Both the position numbers and the translations under genes were made by a program. A stretch of DNA of 64,000 nt from an uncultured Clostridia bacterium (GTDB taxonomy: Bacteria > Bacillota > Clostridia > Lachnospirales > CAG-274). Under the pieces are notes generated by a model. It searched no databases. It was not told the DNA's origin and worked only from the letters and a program-made list of their open reading frames with translations. The stretch spans positions 124,001-188,000 of the forward strand of contig CANRHR010000001.1 of assembly GCA_947630475.1 (NCBI GenBank). Direction: 5' to 3'. Every line of letters starts with the position of its first letter. Position 1 is the stretch's first letter. Positions 8,701 to 15,865 of this stretch are shown one piece after another.

Positions 8701-9506
8701 AGCTTGAGATAAAAAAGAGAGAGCTTAATTTAAGTCTTGACAAATGTTTTGAAAATCTGGAAAAGCTTGATTTTAAAATTGATTACAGCGGATTTAAAAA
8801 AGAAGTTTTTTCCTCTCTCTCTTTTAATTATCCATACGAATCGGATTTAAAGCTTCCCTCAACAGCTTCTATTTCCGAAATAAAAAGGAATTATCAGCCT
8901 GAAATAATTGAAGAGGATACAACACAATATTTAAATAATAATTATGCTTCAGATTTTCCTCTCCCCGATTTTTACGGTGAAAAAAAAGAGGACTCTTTTT
9001 CAATTCTTCGAGGCACAGCTTTTCATACTGTTATGGAGCATATCGATTTTAATATAAAAACATATAAAGAAATCAAACTTTTTATTGAAAATTTAAAAGA
9101 AAATAATATTCTTTCATGTGAACAGTTTAAAAGCATTAATATAAACAAAATTTTAAATTTCTTAAATTCAGAGCTTTGTCAAAGGATAAGAAATTCCAAA
9201 TGGATATTCAGAGAAGAGCCGTTTGTTATGGGAATGAAGCCAAATGAAATTTATCCCGATGAACAATATTCCGATTCAGACTGCACCATACTTCTTCACG
9301 GAATAATAGATTTATATTTTATAGAAGATGATTATATTGTTTTATTAGACTATAAAACAGATAAAATCACTTCTGTCGGCAAAATAAAAGAAAAATACAA
9401 TCTTCAGCTTCAGCTTTACAAAAGAGCGCTTGAAAAAAGCCTTGGCAAAAAGGTTAAAGAAACTTTTCTATATCTTTTTGACATTGATAAATATGTTAAT
9501 ATTTGA
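5760..9506 (+). CDS. addA: ATP-dependent helicase/nuclease subunit AddA
   Basis: 1248 aa, usual AddA size. The start is ATG 5760, preceded by AGGAGG; the frame is open further upstream without a ribosome binding site. UvrD-type helicase motifs: Walker A AAAGSGKTT (residues 22-30), Walker B IIVDEFQDS (about 395), GDLKQCIYKFRGSEP (about 426), motif V/VI region MTIHKSKGLEFPFVF and LLYVALTRAKEKF (about 882). The C-terminal RecB-type nuclease has RGTAFHTVMEHIDF (about 1083) and the catalytic LLDYKTDKI (about 1195). With AddB it resects double-strand breaks for RecA loading. The gene is not next to addB, which is on the other strand at 59.2-62.7 kb; Firmicutes normally have addB-addA as one operon. 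Confidence 0.96.
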   Translation: MAFTKQQQLAIDSKNKDILVSAAAGSGKTTILVERIIKMLLDKNDPTTIDSMLVVTFSRAAAAEMRKRIFSAFSEEVNKDPKNKYLRNQLSMINQAEITTLDSFFLSVVKKYFKAADVDPNFRIGDSAELELLSSQVLDDYFQELYEKNDEQFLYLCDVYSSKPTDDALEQIVLNISKKIENVIYPEKWFKNAYEQFNFSSETDYFKSDIFNNIKSEGLKIISESEKYIDEIKKVHDIFNAKLPKFLIDDIETASKIKALIENDNNLELFNYMKLISAPRFFSPCRIAKSIEDEKVSQYIKCCRNNYKDMILEYAVYFEKTPRQYLEEYSYLYKITKKLAELTLTYNQRFFKLKKEKALFSFSDITQLCLKVLMDENGNPTQAAKDYRKKFNEIIVDEFQDSNFIQDCILTAISGKSDGHPNMFMVGDLKQCIYKFRGSEPSMFNDKYNRFKNNVCGDEEKIDLNKNFRSRQCVVDCINFIFKQIMSEDIGEAAYDEAAMLYAGADYPQPDDKNINYSTNCEFHIINSAKDNNISQINETDEIINEYRSAELEASFIAKRINELIFKEKISVYDNKLKAYRPAVYKDFVILMRGTKKTAPIFTEILSENSIPSFCSNGAGFFNVIEVKTILSLLSVIDNPYQDIDLIALLHSPIYSFSADELLEIRLCEKNCYFYNAIKSYVENNSDNTHLKQRLIDFLSDLKRWSYSAVSKPISEMLYILYNETNYYNYVGMLSNGSIRQANLDNLCEKAKSFEDMGFNGLFKFTAFISSIKTISGDMEASAASESENLVRIMTIHKSKGLEFPFVFLTSLGSKFNLRQTSDNFLLHTNLGLASKINKMLSPENFKNNEEILLKKTMPKISYKSQYFNYTADIIKKEQFSEEMRLLYVALTRAKEKFIMVGVCDIESKAFKNKFTGIIPSEPALYPKNLSNNYMDWILKALSRHPDNVEPIVSYENPYGLNNIFKAEQSKFYIKISNRSELEIKKRELNLSLDKCFENLEKLDFKIDYSGFKKEVFSSLSFNYPYESDLKLPSTASISEIKRNYQPEIIEEDTTQYLNNNYASDFPLPDFYGEKKEDSFSILRGTAFHTVMEHIDFNIKTYKEIKLFIENLKENNILSCEQFKSININKILNFLNSELCQRIRNSKWIFREEPFVMGMKPNEIYPDEQYSDSDCTILLHGIIDLYFIEDDYIVLLDYKTDKITSVGKIKEKYNLQLQLYKRALEKSLGKKVKETFLYLFDIDKYVNI

Positions 9507-9617
9507 CAAAATTCTTCTGTTTTGTATATAAAAAATTTTATGTCATAAAATAAATTCGATGACAAATAAGTCCGCCAACTCTTAGGCGGCGGCAGTAATG
9601 CAAAACGGAGGAATATT

Positions 9618-10115
9618 ATGAAAAATATAGGCATATTAGGTGATTATGTCAAAACAAACAGACTTTTAACCTGTCTGCACTCTGATTTTAGTGCTCTTAA
9701 TATATTTAAAATAACTCCGTGTTCATGCCATCATCTTTATGATGCTGACATAGTAATTTTAAATAAATATCAAAAAAAAATAAATTTAAAATATATTTCT
9801 AAAAAAGCTGCAATAATAATAAATTCAGACAGTTTTTTTAAAGAAAATCCTATTTTTTTAAGAGCATCAAATTTTATTACCACAGGCTACAGCAGCAAAT
9901 CAACTCTTACGGTTTCTTCTGTCAGCCTAAATGAGGTAAATTCTGTATTGTGCTGCCTTCAGCGCTCTATAAAAACTTTAAGCGGATATGAGCTTAAAGA
10001 ACGTGAATTTATTATACAGGCTCATTACGATAATATAAGTCTGCTTCTTACGGCGGCAGCAGCTGCATTATATTTGGGAATAGATGAAGCAAAAATTAAA
10101 AATATTTTTAAATAA
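9618..10115 (+). CDS. Small hypothetical protein resembling part of a Mur ligase
   Basis: 165 aa, no firm family. It begins MKNIGILGDYVKTNRLL after a GGAGG ribosome binding site (9607-9611). The C-terminal segment AHYDNISLLLTAAAAALYLG with the following IDEAKI is very like the end of the Mur ligase central domain, where a conserved HN..N is followed by an alanine-rich helix and LGI..e.I. There is no ATP-binding P-loop (GTNGKT), so it cannot be a working ligase. It may be a reduced Mur-ligase-fold protein with a structural or ligand-binding role. The gap before it (9507-9617) holds a small CCGCC/GGCGG hairpin near 9572-9590. Confidence 0.55.
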   Translation: MKNIGILGDYVKTNRLLTCLHSDFSALNIFKITPCSCHHLYDADIVILNKYQKKINLKYISKKAAIIINSDSFFKENPIFLRASNFITTGYSSKSTLTVSSVSLNEVNSVLCCLQRSIKTLSGYELKEREFIIQAHYDNISLLLTAAAAALYLGIDEAKIKNIFK

Positions 10116-10186
10116 ACTATTCTATAAGCTAAACCTTTTGAATAAATATATTAAAGAAACTTACAACACAGAGGGGAGCATATTAA

Positions 10187-10813
10187 ATGCACAATGATTT
10201 AAGACAAAACAACATAGTAACCATTTCGGGAGAAATTATTTCAGATTATACTTATACACATGAAGTATTCGGCGAAAAATTTTATTCATTTAACCTTGCA
10301 TCAAAACGCTTAAGCTCAAATTCAGACATTATACCTGTAACAATATCAGACAGATTAGGTGTATTTGATATTTTTAAAATAGGCTCCAGAGTTACAATAA
10401 ATGGTCAGTTAAGAAGCTACAATGATTTTTCTCAACAAAAAAATCATCTTATTTTAACCGTTTTTACAAAAGACATACAACCTGAAGAAGAAGATGAAAA
10501 AGCAATCCCAAATCAAGTTTTGCTAAACGGCTTTATATGCAAAAAGCCAATTTACAGAACAACTCCTTTTGGCAGAGAAATTTCAGATATTCTTTTGGCG
10601 GTAAACAGAGCCTACAATAAATCCGACTATATTCCATGCATAGCATGGGGAAGAAACGCAAAATTTGCAGGAAAACTCAATGTAGGTGATAATATAAAGC
10701 TTACAGGCAGAATGCAAAGCAGAAATTATCAAAAAAAGCTTGAAGACGGAACGATTTTGGTAAAAACAGCCTATGAAGTTTCCATATCTAAGCTTGAGCT
10801 TGTTTCCGAATAA
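10187..10813 (+). CDS. Single-stranded DNA-binding (SSB-like) protein with two OB folds
   Basis: 208 aa. Two OB-fold halves can be seen: residues about 8-100 (NIVTISGEIISDYTYTHEVF, then KIGSRVTINGQLRSY) and about 112-205 (LLNGFICKKPIYRTTPFGRE, IPCIAWGRNAKFAGKL, VGDNIKLTGRMQSR). The second half has the SSB pattern most clearly, including the IPCIAWGRNA strand and the GRMQSR turn. It lacks the acidic DDDIPF-like tip of housekeeping SSB, so it is likely an accessory ssDNA-binding protein, in keeping with the nearby addA and dnaB. GAGGGGAG precedes the ATG. Confidence 0.82.
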   Translation: MHNDLRQNNIVTISGEIISDYTYTHEVFGEKFYSFNLASKRLSSNSDIIPVTISDRLGVFDIFKIGSRVTINGQLRSYNDFSQQKNHLILTVFTKDIQPEEEDEKAIPNQVLLNGFICKKPIYRTTPFGREISDILLAVNRAYNKSDYIPCIAWGRNAKFAGKLNVGDNIKLTGRMQSRNYQKKLEDGTILVKTAYEVSISKLELVSE

Positions 10814-10910
10814 AACAGCTTTGATTGATTTTTACATAAAATCAAAGCACAGTATTTTATATATTTTTTGTTGAAATTATGCATTTATTTCAGGTTTTTT
10901 TTCTTAATTG

Positions 10911-10969
10911 TTGACAAACCCCTCTACTTTATAGTATCCTTATAAATGATTAAGGTACTTAATTTATAA
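10911..10969 (+). promoter_or_regulatory. Promoter and palindrome upstream of the DUF6465-like gene
   Basis: TTGACA at 10911-10916 and TATCCT at 10935-10940 with an 18-bp spacer. Overlapping the expected start site is a palindrome at 10940-10969, TTATAAATgaTTAA and TTAAtTTATAA around GGTAC, which could be an operator or form a 5' hairpin. Confidence 0.5.
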
Positions 10970-10987
10970 GTAAATGGAGGGGATAAA

Positions 10988-11197
10988 ATGAAAAGCAGGT
11001 TAGTCATTGAATATAATGAATTGAATGTTGACGAAACTAAGCTTATAAAAGCCGCTAAAGAATGTTGGCTCAAAAAAGGAAATAAAATAAAAGATATCGA
11101 TAGTATAGATCTTTATCTTAAGCCCGCTGAAAAAAAGTGTTACTATGTTATAAAAGACTGCAACGGCACAACTGAAAACGATTGTTTTGAGGTGTGA
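10988..11197 (+). CDS. Small DUF6465-like protein
   Basis: 69 aa. The pattern fits the small DUF6465 proteins common in Clostridia: a short strand (LVIEYNELNVDE), a helix with AAKECWLKKGN, then IDSIDLYLKPAEKKCYYVI. Three cysteines are present. The function of the family is unknown. A very strong ribosome binding site (GGAGGGG, 10977-10983) and its own TTGACA promoter suggest good expression. It is a single-gene unit closed by a small terminator at 11219. Confidence 0.75.
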   Translation: MKSRLVIEYNELNVDETKLIKAAKECWLKKGNKIKDIDSIDLYLKPAEKKCYYVIKDCNGTTENDCFEV

Positions 11198-11218
11198 TAA
11201 ATATTGTCACTTCAAAAA

Positions 11219-11246
11219 TTAAAGGTTTCAGCCTTTTTTATTTTTG
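11219..11246 (+). terminator. Terminator after the DUF6465-like gene
   Basis: AAAGG (11221-11225) and CCTTT (11232-11236) form a short stem followed by TTTATTTTT. The stem is short but the T tract is good. Confidence 0.5.
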
Positions 11247-11298
11247 TATAATGTACTTAATTTAAAAGAAACATTTTTAATATAACCGACAACAAACA

Positions 11299-11342
11299 AA
11301 TAAGTAAGTCCCCGCCTATACAGGCAGGGACTTACTTATTTT
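11299..11342. terminator. Bidirectional terminator between convergent genes; member of the AACCGAC repeat family
   Basis: AATAAGTAAGTCCC and GGGACTTACTTATT form a 14-bp stem, with GCCT/AGGC closing the top around ATAC. T-rich sequence lies on both outer sides, so it can serve the minus-strand EF-G gene as well as the plus strand. AACCGAC stands 14 bp upstream (11284-11290), as in other members of this family. Confidence 0.75.
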
Positions 11343-11348
11343 AAAAGA

Positions 11349-13424
11349 TTATTCTTTTTTTGCTCTTTTAGCAATAACTTTATCCATAACATCTTTGGGA
11401 GCTTCTTCATATCTGATAAATTCCATAGTAAACTCCCCTCTTCCTTGGGTTGCAGAACGAAGCTCTGTGGAGTAATTAAGCATCTCCGCCAACGGCACTT
11501 CAGCTTCTATACACTGCTTGCCTTCGCTCTCATGCATGCCTAAAATTCTGCCTCTTCTTTTGTTCATACTGCCCATAATATCTCCTGTATAAGAATCAGG
11601 AACTTTTACGGAAGCTTTGTATATTGGCTCTAAAATTACAGGCTTTGCTTTGGCAAAGGCATCTTTAAAGGCAATATGCGTAGCCATTTTAAACGCCATT
11701 TCCGAAGAATCCACAGGGTGATAGGATCCGTCAACCAAAGTTGCTTTTATTCCCACAACAGGATATCCTGCCAAAGGGCCGCTTTTAACACACTCCTGAA
11801 TACCTTTTTCAACCGCCGGAAAATACTGTTTAGGAACAGCTCCGCCAAATATCTTTTCCTCAAAGATATATGGTATTGTATCATCACCGGAAGGCTCGAA
11901 ATCCATAACAACATCGCCAAACTGACCATGTCCTCCGGATTGCTTTTTATGTCTGCCCCTAACCTGAACCTTTGCCTTAATTTTTTCTCTGTAAGGAATT
12001 TTAGGCTCAGAAAGCTCTACATCAATTTTAAATTTATTTTTAAGCTTATTTACAAAAACATCTATATGAGTTTCCCCTATGCCGTAAATTACAGATTCCT
12101 TTGTTTCTTTGTTAACCACAAACTTCAAAACCTTATCTTCTTCCAAAAGTTTGGCTATTGCCTGAGCAAGCTTATCTTCATCGCCCTTTGCTTTTGGTCT
12201 TAACGCCCTGGAATAAAAAGCATTGGGGTAAACTATAGGATCAATCATAACAGGCCTGTCATTAGAACAAAGCGTATCGCAGGTGCTTGTGTTTTGAAGC
12301 TTTGCCACGGCACCTATATCTCCGGCTTTAAGCTCATCAACCTCAATTTGCTCTTTTCCTCTTATAATATAAATACGTCCGATTTTTTCCGCAAAATTTT
12401 TATTTACATTTTTAACCATAGTATCCTTTTTTATAACACCTGATAAAACCTTAAAAAAGCTTAATCTTCCGATATATGGATCGGCAATTGTTTTAAAAAC
12501 AAAAGCGGCAAGAGGATCGTTTTCGTCACAATTTATCTCAACCAAATCATCTGTTTTAGGATTAATGGCAACAGCAGTAGGCTTAACCTTTTTGGTAGGA
12601 GGAAGAAATTTATTTATTGAGTTCATAAGAACTCTTATTCCTATTGTATAATTAGCGGCTCCGCATATAACAGGCGTAACCGTGCCATCCAAAATACCGT
12701 CATTAAGGCCTCTGTGTATCTCTTCTACACTTAAAGGTTCTTCGTTAAAAAATTTATCCATCAGATCTTCATTTGTTTCGGCAACGGCTTCTTCAATGAG
12801 CGAACGCATTTCATCAACCTCTTCATTAAGGCCATCAGGCATATCACAAGGCTCAACCATACCGTTTATAAACTTTCTTGCCTGCTTTCTTATAACATTA
12901 ACAAAGCCTACAAACTTTCCGTTTTCATAAAAAGGAACTTGAAGAGGTGCAACACTTTTTCCGAAAACCTGCTTAAGCGCCAAAACCACATTATCAAGAT
13001 TTGCGTTTTCGTCATCCATTCCGTTTACAAATATCATTTTTGGTATATTGTTTTTTTCGGTATATTCCCATGCTTTTTCCGTTCCTACCTCAACGCCCGA
13101 TTTTGCATTGACAACAATCAGCGCTAAATCAGCAACGCTTAACGCCTGTGCAACTTCTCCGTAAAAATCAAAAAAACCGGGAGTATCGATAAAATTAATT
13201 TTTTCATCAAGCCATTCAACAGGTATAACCGAAGCGTTTATTGATGATTTTCTTTTAATTTCCTCCGGATCATAATCGCTTATGGTATTTCCCTCTTCAA
13301 CCCTACCAAATCTTTTTGAAACGCCGCTTACATGCAAAACAGCCTCTGCAATAGTTGTCTTTCCGCAGCCGCTGTGTCCCAAAATTGCAACATTTCTGAT
13401 GTTGCCAGCAGAATAATTTTTCAT
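11349..13424 (-). CDS. Elongation factor G-like GTPase (EF-G paralogue)
   Basis: 691 aa. I start at ATG 13424, six codons into the longest frame, because GGGGCG lies at the right distance and MKNYSAGNIRNVAILGHSG aligns with EF-G N termini. G1 is HSGCGKTT (residues 17-24) instead of the canonical HIDAGKTT; G3 is DTPGF (80-84); G4 is NGMD (134-137) where EF-G has NKMD, losing the lysine that contacts the guanine. Domains II to V follow, with the domain IV segment HKKQSGGHGQFGDV and the C-terminal RGRILGM and ELRSATQGRGEFTMEF. There is no str operon (rpsL, rpsG, tuf) around it, so this is the divergent paralogue rather than the main EF-G. Its role is unknown; ribosome recycling or stress translation is possible. 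Confidence 0.88.
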   Translation of the reverse strand: MKNYSAGNIRNVAILGHSGCGKTTIAEAVLHVSGVSKRFGRVEEGNTISDYDPEEIKRKSSINASVIPVEWLDEKINFIDTPGFFDFYGEVAQALSVADLALIVVNAKSGVEVGTEKAWEYTEKNNIPKMIFVNGMDDENANLDNVVLALKQVFGKSVAPLQVPFYENGKFVGFVNVIRKQARKFINGMVEPCDMPDGLNEEVDEMRSLIEEAVAETNEDLMDKFFNEEPLSVEEIHRGLNDGILDGTVTPVICGAANYTIGIRVLMNSINKFLPPTKKVKPTAVAINPKTDDLVEINCDENDPLAAFVFKTIADPYIGRLSFFKVLSGVIKKDTMVKNVNKNFAEKIGRIYIIRGKEQIEVDELKAGDIGAVAKLQNTSTCDTLCSNDRPVMIDPIVYPNAFYSRALRPKAKGDEDKLAQAIAKLLEEDKVLKFVVNKETKESVIYGIGETHIDVFVNKLKNKFKIDVELSEPKIPYREKIKAKVQVRGRHKKQSGGHGQFGDVVMDFEPSGDDTIPYIFEEKIFGGAVPKQYFPAVEKGIQECVKSGPLAGYPVVGIKATLVDGSYHPVDSSEMAFKMATHIAFKDAFAKAKPVILEPIYKASVKVPDSYTGDIMGSMNKRRGRILGMHESEGKQCIEAEVPLAEMLNYSTELRSATQGRGEFTMEFIRYEEAPKDVMDKVIAKRAKKE

Positions 13425-13621
13425 TAAAACACGCCCCATTCAACAGGCATTATGCCCTATTTTTATTATGTTTATCACACATTTATTGTTTCCAAACATA
13501 ATATTATAATTCTGCATTTAGCATAATATTCCTTTAAATTTTATAATTTTAAATTTATTTTGTGCATATTTTACAAAAATATATTAACAAGCTTAAGTAT
13601 TGCAGGAATGTTCTTAATATA

Positions 13622-13650
13622 TTGACATGAAAGCTTTATTTTATTAAAAT
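13622..13650 (+). promoter_or_regulatory. Sigma-A type promoter for isocitrate dehydrogenase
   Basis: TTGACA (13622-13627), a 17-bp spacer and TAAAAT (13645-13650). It predicts a start near 13657 and a leader of about 140 nt. Confidence 0.65.
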
Positions 13651-13656
13651 AAAACA

Positions 13657-13798
13657 ATAAGCTTAAGCTGATAAGACTATTAGCCTAAGCTTACACTGCT
13701 TACTTAATATAAATTGGCTAGCCAATAGGTTAAGCTATTAGAAGCATGAAGCCCATTGGCTTTACAAACACAGTATAAAGAAATGAGGAGATTTAAAA
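13657..13798 (+). promoter_or_regulatory. Structured 5' leader of the isocitrate dehydrogenase gene
   Basis: The leader is rich in paired segments. TAAGCTTAAGC (13658-13668) pairs with GCCTAAGCTTA (13683-13693), one mismatch. ATTGGCTAGCCAAT (13713-13726) is self-complementary, and its GCCAAT half can instead pair with a second ATTGGC at 13755-13760. AATAG/CTATT flank GTTAAG at 13724-13739. No known riboswitch consensus is recognised and there is no T-box AGGGTGG motif. The rest of the 374-bp gap (13425-13621) is AT-rich with nothing recognised. Confidence 0.4.
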
Positions 13799-14962
13799 AT
13801 GGATAAAATTGAACAGGCAAAAGAAAAATTCGGCGCTTTAATAGAAGAACAGTTAAAGCGTGTTGAAAAGATGAAAGCTGATAAAGATTTTATAGACTAC
13901 AGTACTCTTCCGGTTATAAAAATCGGCATAGTAGGCGGTGATGGCATAGGTCCATCCATCACTTCTCAAGCTCAGAGAATACTTGAATTTCTTTTAAAAG
14001 ATGAGGTTGAAAAAGGCAGGGTAGAATTTAAGGTTATAAACGGGCTTACAATCGAAAACAGAATTGCCGCTTTAAAAGCGATTCCTGATGATGTTCTTGA
14101 TGAAATCAAACAGTGCCATGTTATTTTAAAAGGGCCTACAACAACACCAAGCGCAAGCGATAAGGTAAATATAGAAAGCGCAAATGTAGCAATGCGCAAA
14201 GAATTAGATCTTTTTGCAAATGTACGCCCCGTAAGGATTCCCGATGAGGGCATTGACTGGACTTTTTACAGAGAAAATACAGAGGGTTCTTATACCCTTG
14301 GAAGCAAAGGCTTTAATATAGATGACGATTTATCATTCGACTTTACCGTCGCCACAACAGACGGAACGGAGAGGATAATAAGAGCTGCCTTTGAATATGC
14401 AAAAAATAACGGCAAAAAAAGAGTAACTTGCGTTACAAAAGCAAATATAATTAAAACAACAGACGGCAAATTCTTAAATACCTTTAAAGAAATCGCAAAG
14501 GAATATCCCGACATAGAAACAGACGACTGGTATATCGACATTATGACAGCAAAACTTATAGATCCAAAACGCCGCAAAGGTTTCCAAGTTGTGGTGCTTC
14601 CTAATCTTTACGGCGACATAATAACAGATGAAGCCGCAGAATTTCAGGGCGGCGTAGGTACTGCCGGCAGTGCCAATATAGGAAAAAGATACGCTATGTT
14701 TGAGGCAATTCATGGTTCTGCGCCTCGTATGGTTGATGAAGGCCGTGATAAATATGCCGATCCATGCTCAATTATTCGTGCCGCAAGTATGCTTCTTTCA
14801 CATATAGGCTATGCCGAAAAATCAAAAAAGCTTGATAAAGCTCTTGATATATGCACTCAGACAGAAAAAAAAGTTGTTATAACAGGAAAATCCGACGGAG
14901 CAACCTCAGCCGAGCTTGCTGATTATATTATGGAAACTATTAAGGAAAATGAACGAATTTAA
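13799..14962 (+). CDS. Isocitrate/isopropylmalate family dehydrogenase, probably NAD-dependent isocitrate dehydrogenase
   Basis: 387 aa. The beta-decarboxylating dehydrogenase fold is clear: GIVGGDGIGPSI near residue 43, LKGPTTTP, NVAMRKELDLFANVRPV (substrate arginines), YRENTEGSY, the catalytic lysine in CVTKANI, and NLYGDIITDEAAEFQGG with GSAP further on. The segment IESANVAMRKELD has the S-x-N spacing seen in isocitrate rather than isopropylmalate enzymes. A 40-residue N-terminal extension (EQAKEKFGALIEEQ) is typical of the clostridial subgroup. It would make 2-oxoglutarate from isocitrate, but citrate synthase and aconitase genes are not in the window, so substrate assignment is family-based. 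AGGAG precedes the ATG. Confidence 0.82.
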   Translation: MDKIEQAKEKFGALIEEQLKRVEKMKADKDFIDYSTLPVIKIGIVGGDGIGPSITSQAQRILEFLLKDEVEKGRVEFKVINGLTIENRIAALKAIPDDVLDEIKQCHVILKGPTTTPSASDKVNIESANVAMRKELDLFANVRPVRIPDEGIDWTFYRENTEGSYTLGSKGFNIDDDLSFDFTVATTDGTERIIRAAFEYAKNNGKKRVTCVTKANIIKTTDGKFLNTFKEIAKEYPDIETDDWYIDIMTAKLIDPKRRKGFQVVVLPNLYGDIITDEAAEFQGGVGTAGSANIGKRYAMFEAIHGSAPRMVDEGRDKYADPCSIIRAASMLLSHIGYAEKSKKLDKALDICTQTEKKVVITGKSDGATSAELADYIMETIKENERI

Positions 14963-15620
14963 AGGCTTCAGTGAAAAAACTATCGACTGTCTTGTGGGCA
15001 TAAGATTTAACAACAATAAGGAATATTTTCATTCCAATATAGATTCGTATCGTGAAAATGTGCATAAGCCTATAGCCTTGCTTGCCGATTATTGTTACAG
15101 ATATTTAAATAAGCTTGATTCAAATTTTATTCAAACACCAAAAATATCCAGAGCAAACAGGGATATACGTTTTTCAAAAAACAAAAATCCATACAAAGAA
15201 AGTAAATGGTTTTTTTTAAGGGCAGACGGAAAACCGGATATAATATACTCACGTCCGACATATTTTTTTGAAATATCGCCGGATTGGTACAGATATGGTT
15301 TTTTCTTTTCTCCTATGCCAAAAGGAATGGCTGCTTACAGAAATAAAGCCTCAGCCGATCCTGTCGGCTTTGAAAAAATGATTTCCTGTGTTGAAAAAGC
15401 AGAAATTTTTAATCTTTACGGTATGGATTATAAAAGAAAGTTTTCAAAAGATATGTCCGAAAAGCTTTCGCTTTGGTATAATAAAAAAGATATTGAAATT
15501 ATCCATTACGGAGATTATTCCGATAAATCTTTTTATTCTTCAGAAATTGCCCTTAAAGTATGCCAAAGTTTTAAAGATCTTTACCCTGCTTATAAATATT
15601 TTGAAAGTATTTCTTGGTAA
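14949..15620 (+). CDS. DUF2461 / TIGR02453 family protein
   Basis: 223 aa. The start is ATG 14949, preceded by AAGGA, so the gene overlaps the end of the isocitrate dehydrogenase gene by 14 bp and is surely co-transcribed. Family features: the N-terminal KTIDCLVGIRFNNNKEYF, then RANRDIRFSKNKNPYK, and SPDWYRYGFFFSPMPKGM. Proteins of this family are widespread, soluble and uncharacterised. A frame further upstream is open but lacks a ribosome binding site. Confidence 0.82.
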   Translation: MNEFKGFSEKTIDCLVGIRFNNNKEYFHSNIDSYRENVHKPIALLADYCYRYLNKLDSNFIQTPKISRANRDIRFSKNKNPYKESKWFFLRADGKPDIIYSRPTYFFEISPDWYRYGFFFSPMPKGMAAYRNKASADPVGFEKMISCVEKAEIFNLYGMDYKRKFSKDMSEKLSLWYNKKDIEIIHYGDYSDKSFYSSEIALKVCQSFKDLYPAYKYFESISW

Positions 15621-15720
15621 AAACCTTTACCGAGAAAAAGTTAATCTTTATGGTTATTGATGATATTTGTCTGTTTAAATCACAGCCGCAAATCTTTTTT
15701 CATATTCATAATTTTTCTGC

Positions 15721-15753
15721 AAGCAAAGCCGCCATCTTTAAGCGGCTTTGCTT
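15721..15753 (+). terminator. Hairpin terminator after the DUF2461 gene
   Basis: AAGCAAAGCCGC and GCGGCTTTGCTT form a perfect 12-bp stem with a 9-nt loop; only a short T tract (GTCCTTT) follows. Confidence 0.6.
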
Positions 15754-15778
15754 GTCCTTTATACCCTGTTTAGTATTT

Positions 15779-15807
15779 TTGACATTATACTGTTTTTCTG
15801 ATAAAAT
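15779..15807 (+). promoter_or_regulatory. Sigma-A type promoter of metA
   Basis: TTGACA (15779-15784), 17-bp spacer, TAAAAT (15802-15807), giving a leader of about 50 nt. The leader is too short for an S-box (SAM) riboswitch. Confidence 0.7.
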
Positions 15808-15865
15808 ATTTATAAATAAAAGCTAAAATTGCTTTAAAAGATAAAAGTTAGAAAGAGTGATAATT

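Noticed and set aside
11676-12203. 175-codon plus-strand ORF opposite the EF-G gene
   Set aside because: Antisense shadow of a clear gene; Phe/Asn/Arg-rich translation typical of reversed AT-rich coding sequence.
13657-13798. T-box leader before isocitrate dehydrogenase
   Set aside because: No AGGGTGG T-box sequence and no specifier-loop pattern; the gene is not an amino acid or tRNA synthetase gene.
15754-15865. SAM (S-box) riboswitch before metA
   Set aside because: The leader is only about 50 nt and lacks the S-box core; promoter and terminator are close together.
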